A stretch of DNA of 26,632 nucleotides from Thermoplasmata archaeon (GCA_020351895.1 CP070672.1:3904804-3931435), one strand, 5' to 3'. Shown: positions 15,847-24,595, numbered from the stretch's first letter. The notes: a model not told the origin generated them from the letters alone. Numbers and translations: made by a program.

Positions 15847-16892
15847 AGCCCCGGTCTCATGGGTGTTCTATACAACATGGTGGTGATCAGCAAAAACCAA
15901 ACAGATGGCAATAAAAACAATCCTATGGCTCCTAAAATCCCGATGTTATCCACCACTAAAAAAGGACAAACAAGCCATGTTAGGACCCCGTCTTTTACTA
16001 TAAAATTGATATAGCTGGATCTGGTATGTCTACCTATCATCTTGTAGATTGAGTAAAACTGTGTTGGGATGCCAAGGATCAAGAAAATAACCAGATATTG
16101 TGGTAAGCCGAAAAGATATAATTTGAATCCAAAATCCACGATACCAAGATAATCCAGGAAGAAGGGCGCCAGGAACATCACAATAAGGAAATATTTTATA
16201 ATAACTCCATAAACCAGATTCGGATCCCTTATACCAAGATTGTCTTCATGTTTGTATCCCCATACCACGGCCCTCGTTGGTACATCAAGAAGCCTGTCGG
16301 TTTCCACGTCCTTTACTGCATTTCCCCATTGAATGAACACCTCGAAGAGAAAGATAATTATTGCAGCCACAATTGCCATCGGATAATTGAAGATTTCCAT
16401 GATTGCATTGAATTCCCCAACTGCAGCGGCCCCGTATAGCACATAGAAGAATAGACCTGTTCCCAAGGTAAAATCGTAGGCCCATGGTGTATATTTACCT
16501 TTGAGGCTGTATGCAGCTGCGAATATATTGGCCATTGTGAAGAAAATTAAAGTAGGTCTTTGGGGAAAGAACCATATGACCAGGGTATAGCTTGCGAAAA
16601 TGCAAAACAATGTAAATGAATATGCCTGGACCATCTTGATGTCGCCCCTAATTAGGGGTTTGTGCGATATCTCAGGCACCTTTTTATCCAACTCGTAATC
16701 ACAGATCTCGTTCAGAGCACAGCCAAAGGCATGGGAGAAGAAACCCACTGCCAGGAAAATCATAATCTGCCACCATTGCACAACCACGCCCACCGAGTAT
16801 GCGCCCAGTATGGCAGCACCTGCCGTGAGCATTGCGGAGAACACCCTTCCAAGTTCGAAATATCGCTTTATTCGCTTTGTTCTTCTTCCCAT
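15843..16892 (-). CDS. UbiA-family prenyltransferase (second copy), paired with geranylgeranyl reductase
   Basis: A 349-residue membrane protein with both UbiA motifs: N61-x3-D65-x3-D69 in NEICDYELDKKV and KDVETDRLLD (194-203, D195 and D199). About eight or nine hydrophobic helices are seen. The ATG at 16892 follows GGTGA at about five bases. It is 62 bases downstream of a geranylgeranyl reductase gene on the same strand, so the pair probably acts on one isoprenoid product: prenyl transfer to a glycerol-phosphate or other acceptor, and reduction of the chains. That makes this copy the better candidate for archaeal membrane lipid synthesis, though a quinone or other lipid cannot be excluded. 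It shares little sequence with the first copy outside the motifs. Confidence 0.88.
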   Translation of the reverse strand: MGRRTKRIKRYFELGRVFSAMLTAGAAILGAYSVGVVVQWWQIMIFLAVGFFSHAFGCALNEICDYELDKKVPEISHKPLIRGDIKMVQAYSFTLFCIFASYTLVIWFFPQRPTLIFFTMANIFAAAYSLKGKYTPWAYDFTLGTGLFFYVLYGAAAVGEFNAIMEIFNYPMAIVAAIIIFLFEVFIQWGNAVKDVETDRLLDVPTRAVVWGYKHEDNLGIRDPNLVYGVIIKYFLIVMFLAPFFLDYLGIVDFGFKLYLFGLPQYLVIFLILGIPTQFYSIYKMIGRHTRSSYINFIVKDGVLTWLVCPFLVVDNIGILGAIGLFLLPSVWFLLITTMLYRTPMRPGL

Positions 16893-16954
16893 TTTTTCAC
16901 CAAAAGGAAACCTGAACCTTCCATCTACATGGTCTTATCCTTTTTCCATAATTT

Positions 16955-18175
16955 TCACCTAAAAGAGGGAAAGAATTTACCTAGCTTAAGCACGATCTTG
17001 GGGTAGTTGCGAAGCACGGGCCAAATGATACTCAGGCCCATTGATCCCAGATCAGTCCCACTGTCAATATCCCCGGGAACCTCTCTTCTCCCTATTTCCT
17101 CACACAATTTATCGAGCTTCTCATCAGGCATTTCTTCTATCAGTTCCTTGAAAATTTCGAAGGCTTTAAACCGTCTTCCAAATTCCTTTCTCCACTGCTT
17201 TTCATAACTTGACAAGAATTTTGCTGAGTAATCACCTGATTTTACGGCATTAGCTGCCACCTCACCTGCGATTATTCCAGCCCTGATTCCGAACTTCATT
17301 CCACCACCTGTTGCAGGATTGACCTGCCTTGCTGCATCACCCACCACCATGATACCGTTGTCCACCATCTTCTTCACCACACCACCCACTGGAACAGGCC
17401 CTACATTGAATTCGATTATGCTGCCGTTTCTCAGTCTCACGTCGTTTTCCACGAACTCCCTAAGATATTCCAAAGCGGTTTTGGGATCATCACCAGCGAT
17501 TCCAAGACCAACGTTCGCAAATCCTTCCCCTTTTGGCAGAACCCAGAAACCTCCACCGGGCGCCACTTTTCCCAAATAAATCTCAGAAACCTTTGGATCA
17601 ACATTTACATTGGCGAGCTGAAACTGTGCGCAGGATGCGAACTTCCCAACATCACTGTAAATGTCCATTCCGGCCCATTTGGCCACATTGGAGGATGGGC
17701 CGTCGGCTGCTATTACCACCTTTGCCCTGACATCCCTGATCTCATCTATGTGCTTGACTTTCACTCCAACTACATATCCGTTCTCTTTAAGAACTCCAAT
17801 TGCTGGTGTTTTGGTGTAGATATCCACACCCATATTGGCGATCTTGACGGCCAAAAGCTTCTCGAACATCTTCCTTTCCATGATCACACCGGGGGTTTTC
17901 ACACCCTCGGGCATAACGATTTCGATTTTCTTTTTATTAGGTGAAAATAACCTTATGATCCTTACATCATCATTCGCAACAAAACTGGGGCTCGGCTCAA
18001 GGCCAAGCTCCATTATGGATGAAAGGGCAAGGGACTCTCCGCACTGAACTGGTGTTCCAATGGCGGAATGATCCTCGATTAGGAGGACCTTTGCATTGTG
18101 ATCAACTGCTGACTTCGCACTGGCCAATCCTGCAGGACCTGCTCCCACCACGATCACATCATAACTGGAATCCAT
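16955..18175 (-). CDS. Geranylgeranyl reductase family flavoprotein
   Basis: A 406-residue FAD enzyme. Seen: Rossmann motif VVGAGPAGLASA (G11, G13, G16), an acidic strand end LLIED, the PVQCGES segment with Cys45 conserved in archaeal geranylgeranyl reductases, a second FAD motif VVGDAARQVNPATGGG (277-292), and the substrate-pocket strand GGGFWVLPKGEGFANVGLG. The family saturates the double bonds of geranylgeranyl chains in archaeal ether lipids. Length is normal. The ATG at 18175 follows GAGAGTGAT closely. It is the upstream gene of a pair with a UbiA transferase. It is divergent from a helical-repeat gene across about 100 bases that must hold both promoters. Confidence 0.93.
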   Translation of the reverse strand: MDSSYDVIVVGAGPAGLASAKSAVDHNAKVLLIEDHSAIGTPVQCGESLALSSIMELGLEPSPSFVANDDVRIIRLFSPNKKKIEIVMPEGVKTPGVIMERKMFEKLLAVKIANMGVDIYTKTPAIGVLKENGYVVGVKVKHIDEIRDVRAKVVIAADGPSSNVAKWAGMDIYSDVGKFASCAQFQLANVNVDPKVSEIYLGKVAPGGGFWVLPKGEGFANVGLGIAGDDPKTALEYLREFVENDVRLRNGSIIEFNVGPVPVGGVVKKMVDNGIMVVGDAARQVNPATGGGMKFGIRAGIIAGEVAANAVKSGDYSAKFLSSYEKQWRKEFGRRFKAFEIFKELIEEMPDEKLDKLCEEIGRREVPGDIDSGTDLGSMGLSIIWPVLRNYPKIVLKLGKFFPSFR

Positions 18176-18279
18176 GAAATCACTCTCAGGAAGAATAAGT
18201 TGTGGAGAGTAATAAGCATTTCTGAGAACATGGAAACCTACTTATCTGAAGATGCATATTTACACTTGAGGGAAAAACC

Positions 18280-18705
18280 TTGCCTGCCTGGGGGAGAAGA
18301 AAGCAAGAGTCTCTTGAGGCCCTGTCATCTGCAAAGAAGCTCATCATCAAGGTCAAGAAGAAGGGCATTGATACATCAGAGGCCGAGGAACTATATAAAG
18401 AGGCGAAATTAGCCATTAAAAATCGTAAGTACAGCAGCGCTTTAGAGTCTTTGGAAAATGCAGAAAAAAGCGCCAAGAAATCCTATGCAAAGGGCATCAA
18501 GAGGAGGCTGAAGGTCAGGATCTCGAAATTGAGCAATAAAATCGACGAAATGAGAGAAAAAAACCTCGATACAAAGAGAATAGAGGGATTATTGAAGGAG
18601 ACCAAAACCTCACTTTCGGGGGGACCCAAGAAATACAAGTATGGTTTGAAAGTATCAAGAGAGGGTCTAAGACGGGCTGAAGACAAGCTCGAAAAATTTC
18701 AATAG
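18280..18705 (+). CDS. Alpha-helical repeat protein, part 1 (ends at in-frame TAG)
   Basis: A 141-residue Lys/Glu-rich, all-helical protein. Two helical-hairpin units are visible, each with a Gly/Asn-Leu-Asp-Thr turn followed by an Ala-rich helix (KKGIDTSEAEELYKEAKLAI; EKNLDTKRIEGLLKETKTSL). No signal or membrane segment is present. The start is TTG at 18280 with GAGGG seven bases before it. The frame stops at TAG 18703-18705, and the same frame continues open through 19476 with the same kind of sequence. This may be the front part of one protein, interrupted by a nonsense codon or read through, or a separate gene. I do not recognise a named family; similar Lys/Glu-rich hairpin repeats occur in archaeal cytoplasmic proteins of unknown role. 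Confidence 0.6.
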   Translation: MPAWGRRKQESLEALSSAKKLIIKVKKKGIDTSEAEELYKEAKLAIKNRKYSSALESLENAEKSAKKSYAKGIKRRLKVRISKLSNKIDEMREKNLDTKRIEGLLKETKTSLSGGPKKYKYGLKVSREGLRRAEDKLEKFQ

Positions 18706-18717
18706 GTCACTGGACTT

Positions 18718-19476
18718 TTGACTTCAAATGCCACATTTCTTAGGAGAATGGGAGATTCCAGACCCAATTTATTGGCTTTGAAGGAATATAAGGAAAGGCT
18801 GGAAACAGTGGAGAATCTGAAATCTATGGGAAAAATCGAATCAGCCCTAAAAGAAGCAGAAAAATTGAATAAAGAGGTGAAGAACACTTTCGATATGTTC
18901 TATATGTCTCTTGATTCCATAATAGCCCTTGAAAAGGTGGTAAAGGATGCCGATGTTTTGGAGGCAGATTTAGGTGATCTTTCAAAATTGCAGGAATCGG
19001 AAGCACTTTTAATGGAGGGGAAGTTCGAAAATGCCATGGAAATAGCCGATGAAAACAGGGAGGAGATCTCAAAGCTTCTGAAAAAACATAAGGACGCTAA
19101 ATATCAGGTGGATATGGCCATGGAAAAGATACAAGAGGCAAAAAACTGGGGTTTTTCCGTTTTTGAGGCCGAGAGATCGTTGCAGTCTGCAAAGGAAGCC
19201 TTAAAGAACCATGATTTCGCAAAAGCCGTGACAAAATCAATGGAATCCAAGGAAAAAGCGAGCACGATAAGGGAAAGGCATAGGCGTTCACTTGAGCTGA
19301 TCCAAAAAGCAAATAATGAAATGGAGAAATTCAAGGAAAAAGGGGCAAAATCTTCGGAAATGGAGGAGATCGTAAAAGAGGCTGAATTCGAGTTTGACAG
19401 GGGCGATTATACGGCTTCAGAGGAAAAAATCGGCAGATTCTTTGAGATTATTAAAAGGAGCAATTCGGGGGAGTAA
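18718..19476 (+). CDS. Alpha-helical repeat protein, part 2 (same frame as part 1)
   Basis: A 252-residue all-helical, strongly charged protein. About four hairpin repeats can be seen, with the recurring form G-K/D-x-x-x-A...A (for example MEGKFENAMEIADENREEIS, LKNHDFAKAVTKSMESKEKA, DRGDYTASEEKIGRFFEIIK). It is in exactly the same frame as the preceding gene, 12 bases after its TAG. Possible starts are TTG 18718 and ATG 18748. Neither has a convincing SD at normal spacing (an AGGAGA abuts the ATG). That weakness favours one interrupted gene over two. No catalytic motif is seen. Confidence 0.6.
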   Translation: MTSNATFLRRMGDSRPNLLALKEYKERLETVENLKSMGKIESALKEAEKLNKEVKNTFDMFYMSLDSIIALEKVVKDADVLEADLGDLSKLQESEALLMEGKFENAMEIADENREEISKLLKKHKDAKYQVDMAMEKIQEAKNWGFSVFEAERSLQSAKEALKNHDFAKAVTKSMESKEKASTIRERHRRSLELIQKANNEMEKFKEKGAKSSEMEEIVKEAEFEFDRGDYTASEEKIGRFFEIIKRSNSGE

Positions 19477-19523
19477 AATCAAATATGATACCAGTTGATC
19501 TATTCCAAATTTTGGTGTAAAAC

Positions 19524-19537
19524 ATGGTTATAACCAT
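19524..19537. promoter_or_regulatory. 14-bp perfect palindrome upstream of the giant surface protein
   Basis: ATGGTTATAACCAT is a perfect palindrome. It lies seven bases upstream of the TATA-like TTTATATA at 19544-19551, where an archaeal operator or activator site would sit. It was not found in the same form at the other promoters examined. Confidence 0.45.
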
Positions 19538-19543
19538 ATAAGA

Positions 19544-19551
19544 TTTATATA
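19544..19551 (+). promoter_or_regulatory. TATA box of the giant surface protein
   Basis: TTTATATA in a TA-rich stretch predicts a transcript start near 19573-19578 and a leader of about 70-75 bases before the ATG at 19650. Another TATA-like string (CATTATAATA) follows at 19556-19565, so the exact box is uncertain. Confidence 0.4.
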
Positions 19552-19649
19552 TAATCATTATAATAGGTTGTAAGAATAAACTTATTGTGGATGAAAACAT
19601 ACTTCCAAATGGACTCGTTAAGATCATTCCTTTAAAAGGAGGTTTGGAG

Positions 19650-22600
19650 ATGAAGAAAAGAGTTAGAAAGAAGATTGTTTGGGACGACCATGGTATATCT
19701 GAGATATTGGCAGACATATTGATTTTGGCAATGACTGTTGTTTTGTTTGCCATTATCTTTGCCTTCGTGTATAGCCTACCAGCACCTAACGAGGCAACGT
19801 ATGCGGATTTTGAATCCGATCTCACATTGGATGCTAATGGTGCGAGAATAAACATGACCCACAACAGTGGAGAGAATCTATACCAAAAATGGACCGATAT
19901 TTATCTGTTTAAGAACCCTGGAAAAGCCAATCAAGAAGTCAGGAGGCTCACCACGAAGAGCAGTTCTGATCCTTATGGGGACAATCCCAGAGGCTATGGT
20001 TTGCAGGACGATGCCACATGGTCACCCGCCGAGACATGGACCTATTACTTTCGTGGTGTATCATCTGCCGATGATTTGGAGATCAAGATCGTGGATACGA
20101 ATTTCCAGAGTCTCATCATTTCACATAAACTTCTTGGTGCAGGAGTGAACGATGCTCCAATAATAATGGAGAGATGGTACAACCCCGCCCCTGCCGTGAA
20201 TGCCCACTTGCTGACAATATCCGCATATGTCATGGATAATGATGGCATCGGTGACTTGAGTGCACCTGGGGCTGTTTCCGCCAACGTTAGCGCAATAAAC
20301 AGCACCCTAGATACCATAGATTTCACAATGGTTTCCTCAACTGAAAAGACGGGTCATTTTGAAGGTGATGTGATGGTGGACATGGGTGAAGGATCATTCA
20401 CATTGACCCTAACTGCAGAGGATGCCTCAGGTCTTATCGATAGGGGGAGGATCGTGATATATGTGGGCTCTACTGCCCTAAACGCCCCCAGAATATTGGA
20501 ACGATGGACCATTCCAGAGGTTGGAGTAAACGGTACAGACATCACGGTATTTTGTAAAGTGGAAGATATCGACGATAACCTGGATTACGTGAATGTTGAT
20601 ATCGGGCCATTGGAAGATCCAAATGGGACATCCAATGTCGTCAACATGACTGATCCTGAAGGTGACGGTATTTTCGAATACTCAACCATAGCCCATGTGG
20701 CAAAAGGTGACCTTTACAGGTTGAATTTCACTGCAAGGGATATCACGGAGCTGGAAGATCGTGCCCACCTTAATGTTAGCGTTAAGAGGTTCAATCCCAT
20801 AATTTCGAGAATGTGGACAGTTCCAACCATTGGAAAGGACGATGAGCTCATCACCATCTATGCAGAGGTTTTTGACCCTGACGGTTACAGCGATATAATG
20901 GATGTGATGTTGGATCCATCGAATCTCAATCCGGACCTTGGTTGGGAGAACATGACGGATCCTGAACAGGATGGCATCTTCGAGTTCAATCTTACCATAA
21001 ATGTCTCAACAGGGGGGAATAAGACGGTTTCCTTCCTGGCAAGAGACATGAACGGAAACGATGTTATGGCGCAGATGAAGGTATTTATCAGAACCAGGAA
21101 CGCACCAGTTATTCTCAACAGATGGACAAACCCGAATTTCCCGGACAACAATACACAGCTTAGTATCTTTGCCAGTGTCATGGATCCAGATGGTTATGAC
21201 GACATCGATTTCGTAAGAGTGAATGTTACCTCATTGAACAGGACCTTAAACGGCTCGGCAGGCTGGGTTTATATGATCGATCCAAATCAGGACGGGAGTT
21301 TCATGAATATCAGTTGGGTTGATCAGGAAGCAGGTACCTATATGCTGGAATTCGAGGCATATGATAAAGGCGGAAACATGGGATATGCAACATTGAACCT
21401 CACGATATTGCCATATCGACCAAGGTTTTTAAATGCCTGGACAAACCCTACAATTGGACGAAACGGTACTAATATTCAGATTTTTGCCAATGTCATGGAT
21501 CCCAATGGCTATACCGATATTGTGAATGTAACAGTGGATATAGTCCAATTAAACGAATCATACAATCAATCCGAACCAATGTGGGTGGAAATGATTGATT
21601 TCAACATGAACGGCACATTTCTAAACACAACCAAGATAAATGTTAGTAATACAGGTCTTTATTCCCTCAACTTCACGGTTTTGGATGAGGATGGAAATAT
21701 TGCCAGAACCAACCTCCAGCTTTTGATAACATCTTATAAACCAGTAATCGTTGATACATGGTACTCTCCAGCCCCAGCAGTAAATGGGACAAACGTTACG
21801 ATATTTGCCTGGATCTGGGATGAGGACGGTCTTGAAGACATCTATTCAGTGATGATCAATGTGAGTGAACTGAGCACCAATTTAACTTGGGTCAATATGA
21901 CTGATCCCGATGGAAACCGCATATTCGAGAATGTAACATTTATCGATTCCATCAATGTAACTGGAATATACAATGCCACCATCGTGGCCATCGATACCAC
22001 TGGAAACATGGCCAATGCCACCTTGAAGATGGAGATCGCTCCTGTACAGCCACCGTCTCAAGAGATAGATCCCACTGTCTTTGGTATGGCCTATCCCAAT
22101 GCAGTTGGTGGAGGAAGTCAGGTGTGGTTCAGTGCCTATGCAAGCAATGGATCGGCTGCCGATGAGCAGGTGTTCAAGGTGGAGTTCAGTTGGGAGGGAG
22201 TAACCTACACAATGGATCGTGTAATTGGGAATTATTTCAGATATTCAAACTCATTTACGGCTCCCCTTGTTGGAGAAACCCAAGTTCGCGATGTTGATGT
22301 ATGGGCTAAGAATGCCTCAGACGAGATAATCGCCACTGATACCATCAAGCTGCTGATACTATTCGATGAGTCAGGTGGTGAGGTAACAAAGGCCACTGCC
22401 CTTCAAAAGATGGTTGCATGGATAGCGTACGATCAAGGATTCGTTATTACAAATAACAAGACATCCAATAGGACGGTTCAAATCTTCGAGCTATTCGATC
22501 CAAAAGATGCTATGTGCCATGTGAAGATAGGGAGCAACAGCATCACCAATATGGAGAAGGTCAATGAATTCAGGGTCACGAGCAGAACCACGGGTGAAGT

Positions 22601-24509
22601 CATAGGCCCGCCTTATTTACCAGATGACCTCAAATTCGCATATGACGGTGTCATGGCTGGCTACTGGTTCTTCAATCTTTCGTTTTCCACAAGCGATTTG
22701 TTCCAATATGTCACAGATAGCATACCTTTAGGTAAGTTCCCGCCCGGTACCAATGCCGAATACTTTGATATATATATGTACATCAAAGATACCACCGACG
22801 ATTACTTTATGACTGAGTCATGGATAGTGGTAACCAACAGTACATCCCCTGATTTCTATCCGTATTTGAACTTCTATTATGATTCTGACTATATCCCAGG
22901 GGTTCCAATCTCCGATGGAGATTCCGATAAGATACCAGATGACGGTGTTCAGGGTCCTGTTAGTGAATACCACGTCTTCCAGAACACTGAAGTTCTTTAT
23001 GTTGAGATAATAACCGAGACCACAGATTCCGTAGCTGATGTAACTTTCACGAACCTGGAAATACAAGATTTCTGGGGCAACCACATGGTATCAAATCCAC
23101 CTAACTCAGGGGCAGTGGGACCGATCTCAACTCATACAAAGGGTGGAGAAACCCATTACATAGTGGCAGTAGACCTATTGAGGGCGGACAAGGATCCATG
23201 GCTCATGGGCAGGGTGGCATACACAGTGATAATCACGGGATTCAAGGAAAATGTAGGTGATCAGGAGGAATTTGCATACCTGGCCAAACAGGTTATAATC
23301 GAATCGCCATCATCCATAATGGACATAGTAAGCGGGCATGAACATGCTCAGGGTGCCACGTTTACAGGGAAGTACCATGGTCATTTCTACGAGAACATGA
23401 ACGGATATTGGGAGAGATACCTATATGCCTATCAGGGTCCAAGTCAGGGTCAAACCGACTATATAGGTGACATTTGGAGTGTGGCCTTTGACGATCTTGA
23501 TGGTGATACCGATAGAGAGATAGTCACAGGGAGAGCCGGAGAAAACAATCCCACATTGTCGATATGGGAAAACATAGGAGGAGCGAATTTCGAAGAATTG
23601 ATAATCGACGACGAACTTACTGGTGAAATAAATTCTGTGGCAATCGGCCATATTGACAAGATAGGCTCCCGGGAACCAAAGGATCTCGTAATAGGTACCT
23701 CAGATGGATATGTCATATACTACAGAAATGACGGAACCTGGGATGTAACTGCAATCATAGCAACCGGTGTTGGGACAGTTTCTGTTGGTAATGCCATCGA
23801 AATCGCAGATCTAGACAATGACGGTGACGGGGATGTCGTGGTTGGTACATCCACAGGTGTTAAGATAATCCAGAATCCCATTTATGGCGGAGGCGGTTGG
23901 CAACTGATAAACCTTCATAATCCAGGTACAGTGATTAGTGTCTCCATAGGCTATCTCCAAGAGAACTACGATACACCCGCAATGGAGGATCAATATCTCG
24001 ACATCGTCATAGGTGATGCAGATGGTGATATATGGCGCTATCTGAACGATGATAGCGATATATCGGCACCCTCTTGGGATTCGGACACTGTAGCAACCAA
24101 TATTGACGGTCAAGCCAATGTCTATGTGGACATCGGAGATATTAGTGGTCTCACATATTTGGATGTGGTCGCAGGTTGCGATGACACCTTAATTTGGTAC
24201 GAGAATCAGGATGGAGGGAGTACCTGGTCTGGTTCTGGTAATATAATAGGGACATTGCCATCTCCCGGAAGCCAAGACATCACGGCTGTTAGAGTTGGAA
24301 ATGTCGACGGTGCAATAGAAGAAGATATAGTCATATCCACAACAGGTGAATCCCAGGGACAGAACTACGCAGGTGGTCTGGTTTACTATTACAGAAATCT
24401 CGGAAGAGCAAGCGAATGGAAGAGATTCAAAGTGGACGATCTATTCAGACTAGGTGCAGTCATGGACATTCATTCAATCGCCATAGGGGATGCAGATTTA
24501 GGTTCGTAA
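19650..24509 (+). CDS. Giant pilin-anchored surface protein: Ig-like repeats and seven-bladed FG-GAP propeller
   Basis: A 1619-residue exported protein. The ATG at 19650 is chosen over the longer frame (TTG 19587) because GGAGG lies seven bases before it. It also gives a normal class III leader: MKKRVRKKIVWDDHG, then ISEILADILILAMTVVLFAI, with predicted prepilin cleavage after Gly15. A pilin-like beta domain follows (RINMTHNSGENLYQKW), then six Ig-like repeats (about residues 170-800), each opening with P-x-I-x-x-x-W and containing a D-x-D/N-G-Y/L-x-D turn. A middle region (800-1218) of unknown fold comes next, with another Asp-rich loop (ISDGDSDKIPDDG). The end (about 1219-1619) is an FG-GAP/VCBS-like propeller with calcium loops (FDDLDGDTDREIVTG; IADLDNDGDGDVVVG). 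N-x-S/T sites are frequent, so heavy glycosylation is likely. It precedes a second pilin-like gene and a secretion ATPase. An adhesive tip or filament subunit is inferred. Confidence 0.88.
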   Translation: MKKRVRKKIVWDDHGISEILADILILAMTVVLFAIIFAFVYSLPAPNEATYADFESDLTLDANGARINMTHNSGENLYQKWTDIYLFKNPGKANQEVRRLTTKSSSDPYGDNPRGYGLQDDATWSPAETWTYYFRGVSSADDLEIKIVDTNFQSLIISHKLLGAGVNDAPIIMERWYNPAPAVNAHLLTISAYVMDNDGIGDLSAPGAVSANVSAINSTLDTIDFTMVSSTEKTGHFEGDVMVDMGEGSFTLTLTAEDASGLIDRGRIVIYVGSTALNAPRILERWTIPEVGVNGTDITVFCKVEDIDDNLDYVNVDIGPLEDPNGTSNVVNMTDPEGDGIFEYSTIAHVAKGDLYRLNFTARDITELEDRAHLNVSVKRFNPIISRMWTVPTIGKDDELITIYAEVFDPDGYSDIMDVMLDPSNLNPDLGWENMTDPEQDGIFEFNLTINVSTGGNKTVSFLARDMNGNDVMAQMKVFIRTRNAPVILNRWTNPNFPDNNTQLSIFASVMDPDGYDDIDFVRVNVTSLNRTLNGSAGWVYMIDPNQDGSFMNISWVDQEAGTYMLEFEAYDKGGNMGYATLNLTILPYRPRFLNAWTNPTIGRNGTNIQIFANVMDPNGYTDIVNVTVDIVQLNESYNQSEPMWVEMIDFNMNGTFLNTTKINVSNTGLYSLNFTVLDEDGNIARTNLQLLITSYKPVIVDTWYSPAPAVNGTNVTIFAWIWDEDGLEDIYSVMINVSELSTNLTWVNMTDPDGNRIFENVTFIDSINVTGIYNATIVAIDTTGNMANATLKMEIAPVQPPSQEIDPTVFGMAYPNAVGGGSQVWFSAYASNGSAADEQVFKVEFSWEGVTYTMDRVIGNYFRYSNSFTAPLVGETQVRDVDVWAKNASDEIIATDTIKLLILFDESGGEVTKATALQKMVAWIAYDQGFVITNNKTSNRTVQIFELFDPKDAMCHVKIGSNSITNMEKVNEFRVTSRTTGEVIGPPYLPDDLKFAYDGVMAGYWFFNLSFSTSDLFQYVTDSIPLGKFPPGTNAEYFDIYMYIKDTTDDYFMTESWIVVTNSTSPDFYPYLNFYYDSDYIPGVPISDGDSDKIPDDGVQGPVSEYHVFQNTEVLYVEIITETTDSVADVTFTNLEIQDFWGNHMVSNPPNSGAVGPISTHTKGGETHYIVAVDLLRADKDPWLMGRVAYTVIITGFKENVGDQEEFAYLAKQVIIESPSSIMDIVSGHEHAQGATFTGKYHGHFYENMNGYWERYLYAYQGPSQGQTDYIGDIWSVAFDDLDGDTDREIVTGRAGENNPTLSIWENIGGANFEELIIDDELTGEINSVAIGHIDKIGSREPKDLVIGTSDGYVIYYRNDGTWDVTAIIATGVGTVSVGNAIEIADLDNDGDGDVVVGTSTGVKIIQNPIYGGGGWQLINLHNPGTVISVSIGYLQENYDTPAMEDQYLDIVIGDADGDIWRYLNDDSDISAPSWDSDTVATNIDGQANVYVDIGDISGLTYLDVVAGCDDTLIWYENQDGGSTWSGSGNIIGTLPSPGSQDITAVRVGNVDGAIEEDIVISTTGESQGQNYAGGLVYYYRNLGRASEWKRFKVDDLFRLGAVMDIHSIAIGDADLGS
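20157..22050 (+). repeat. Six tandem Ig-like repeats (about 103-110 codons each)
   Basis: Units begin near 20157, 20487, 20796, 21105, 21419 and 21741. Each opens with a motif such as PRILERWTIPEVGVNGTDIT or PVILNRWTNPNFPDNN, then an acidic turn, then NMTDPxxDGxF in most units, then an L-x-F-x-A-x-D strand. The repeats are diverged at the DNA level, so they are old rather than a recent expansion. Confidence 0.8.
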
Positions 24510-24563
24510 TCAGGGCATAAAAAAATGAACCTCCCAGCAGTGATATCCACAATAATCATATCG

Positions 24564-24595
24564 ACAATTATAAATACAATATAACATATAATTGT
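24564..24595. promoter_or_regulatory. Inverted repeat enclosing the TATA box of the second pilin-like gene
   Basis: ACAATTATA and TATAATTGT are perfect 9-base arms around a 14-base centre. The left arm overlaps a TATA box (TTATAAAT, 24568-24575). A further pair, CCACAAT (24547-24553) and ATTGTGG (24591-24597), nests around it. A repressor bound here would block TBP; this is inferred from position. Confidence 0.4.

Noticed and set aside
18703..18705. TAG as a pyrrolysine codon
   Set aside because: TAG is the normal stop of several core genes here (fusA, rpsL, GPN GTPase, MFS, the DUF5658-like gene), and no Pyl biosynthesis genes are in the window. Readthrough or mutation is kept as the open question instead.
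19587..19649. Longer N-terminus of the giant surface protein from TTG 19587
   Set aside because: The ATG at 19650 has an ideal SD and gives a normal prepilin leader; the extra 21 residues include the SD itself in translation.
24480..24509. Frameshifted or truncated end of the giant surface protein
   Set aside because: No continuation of a propeller blade was found in other frames downstream, and the missing strands are supplied by the half blade at the start of the propeller.
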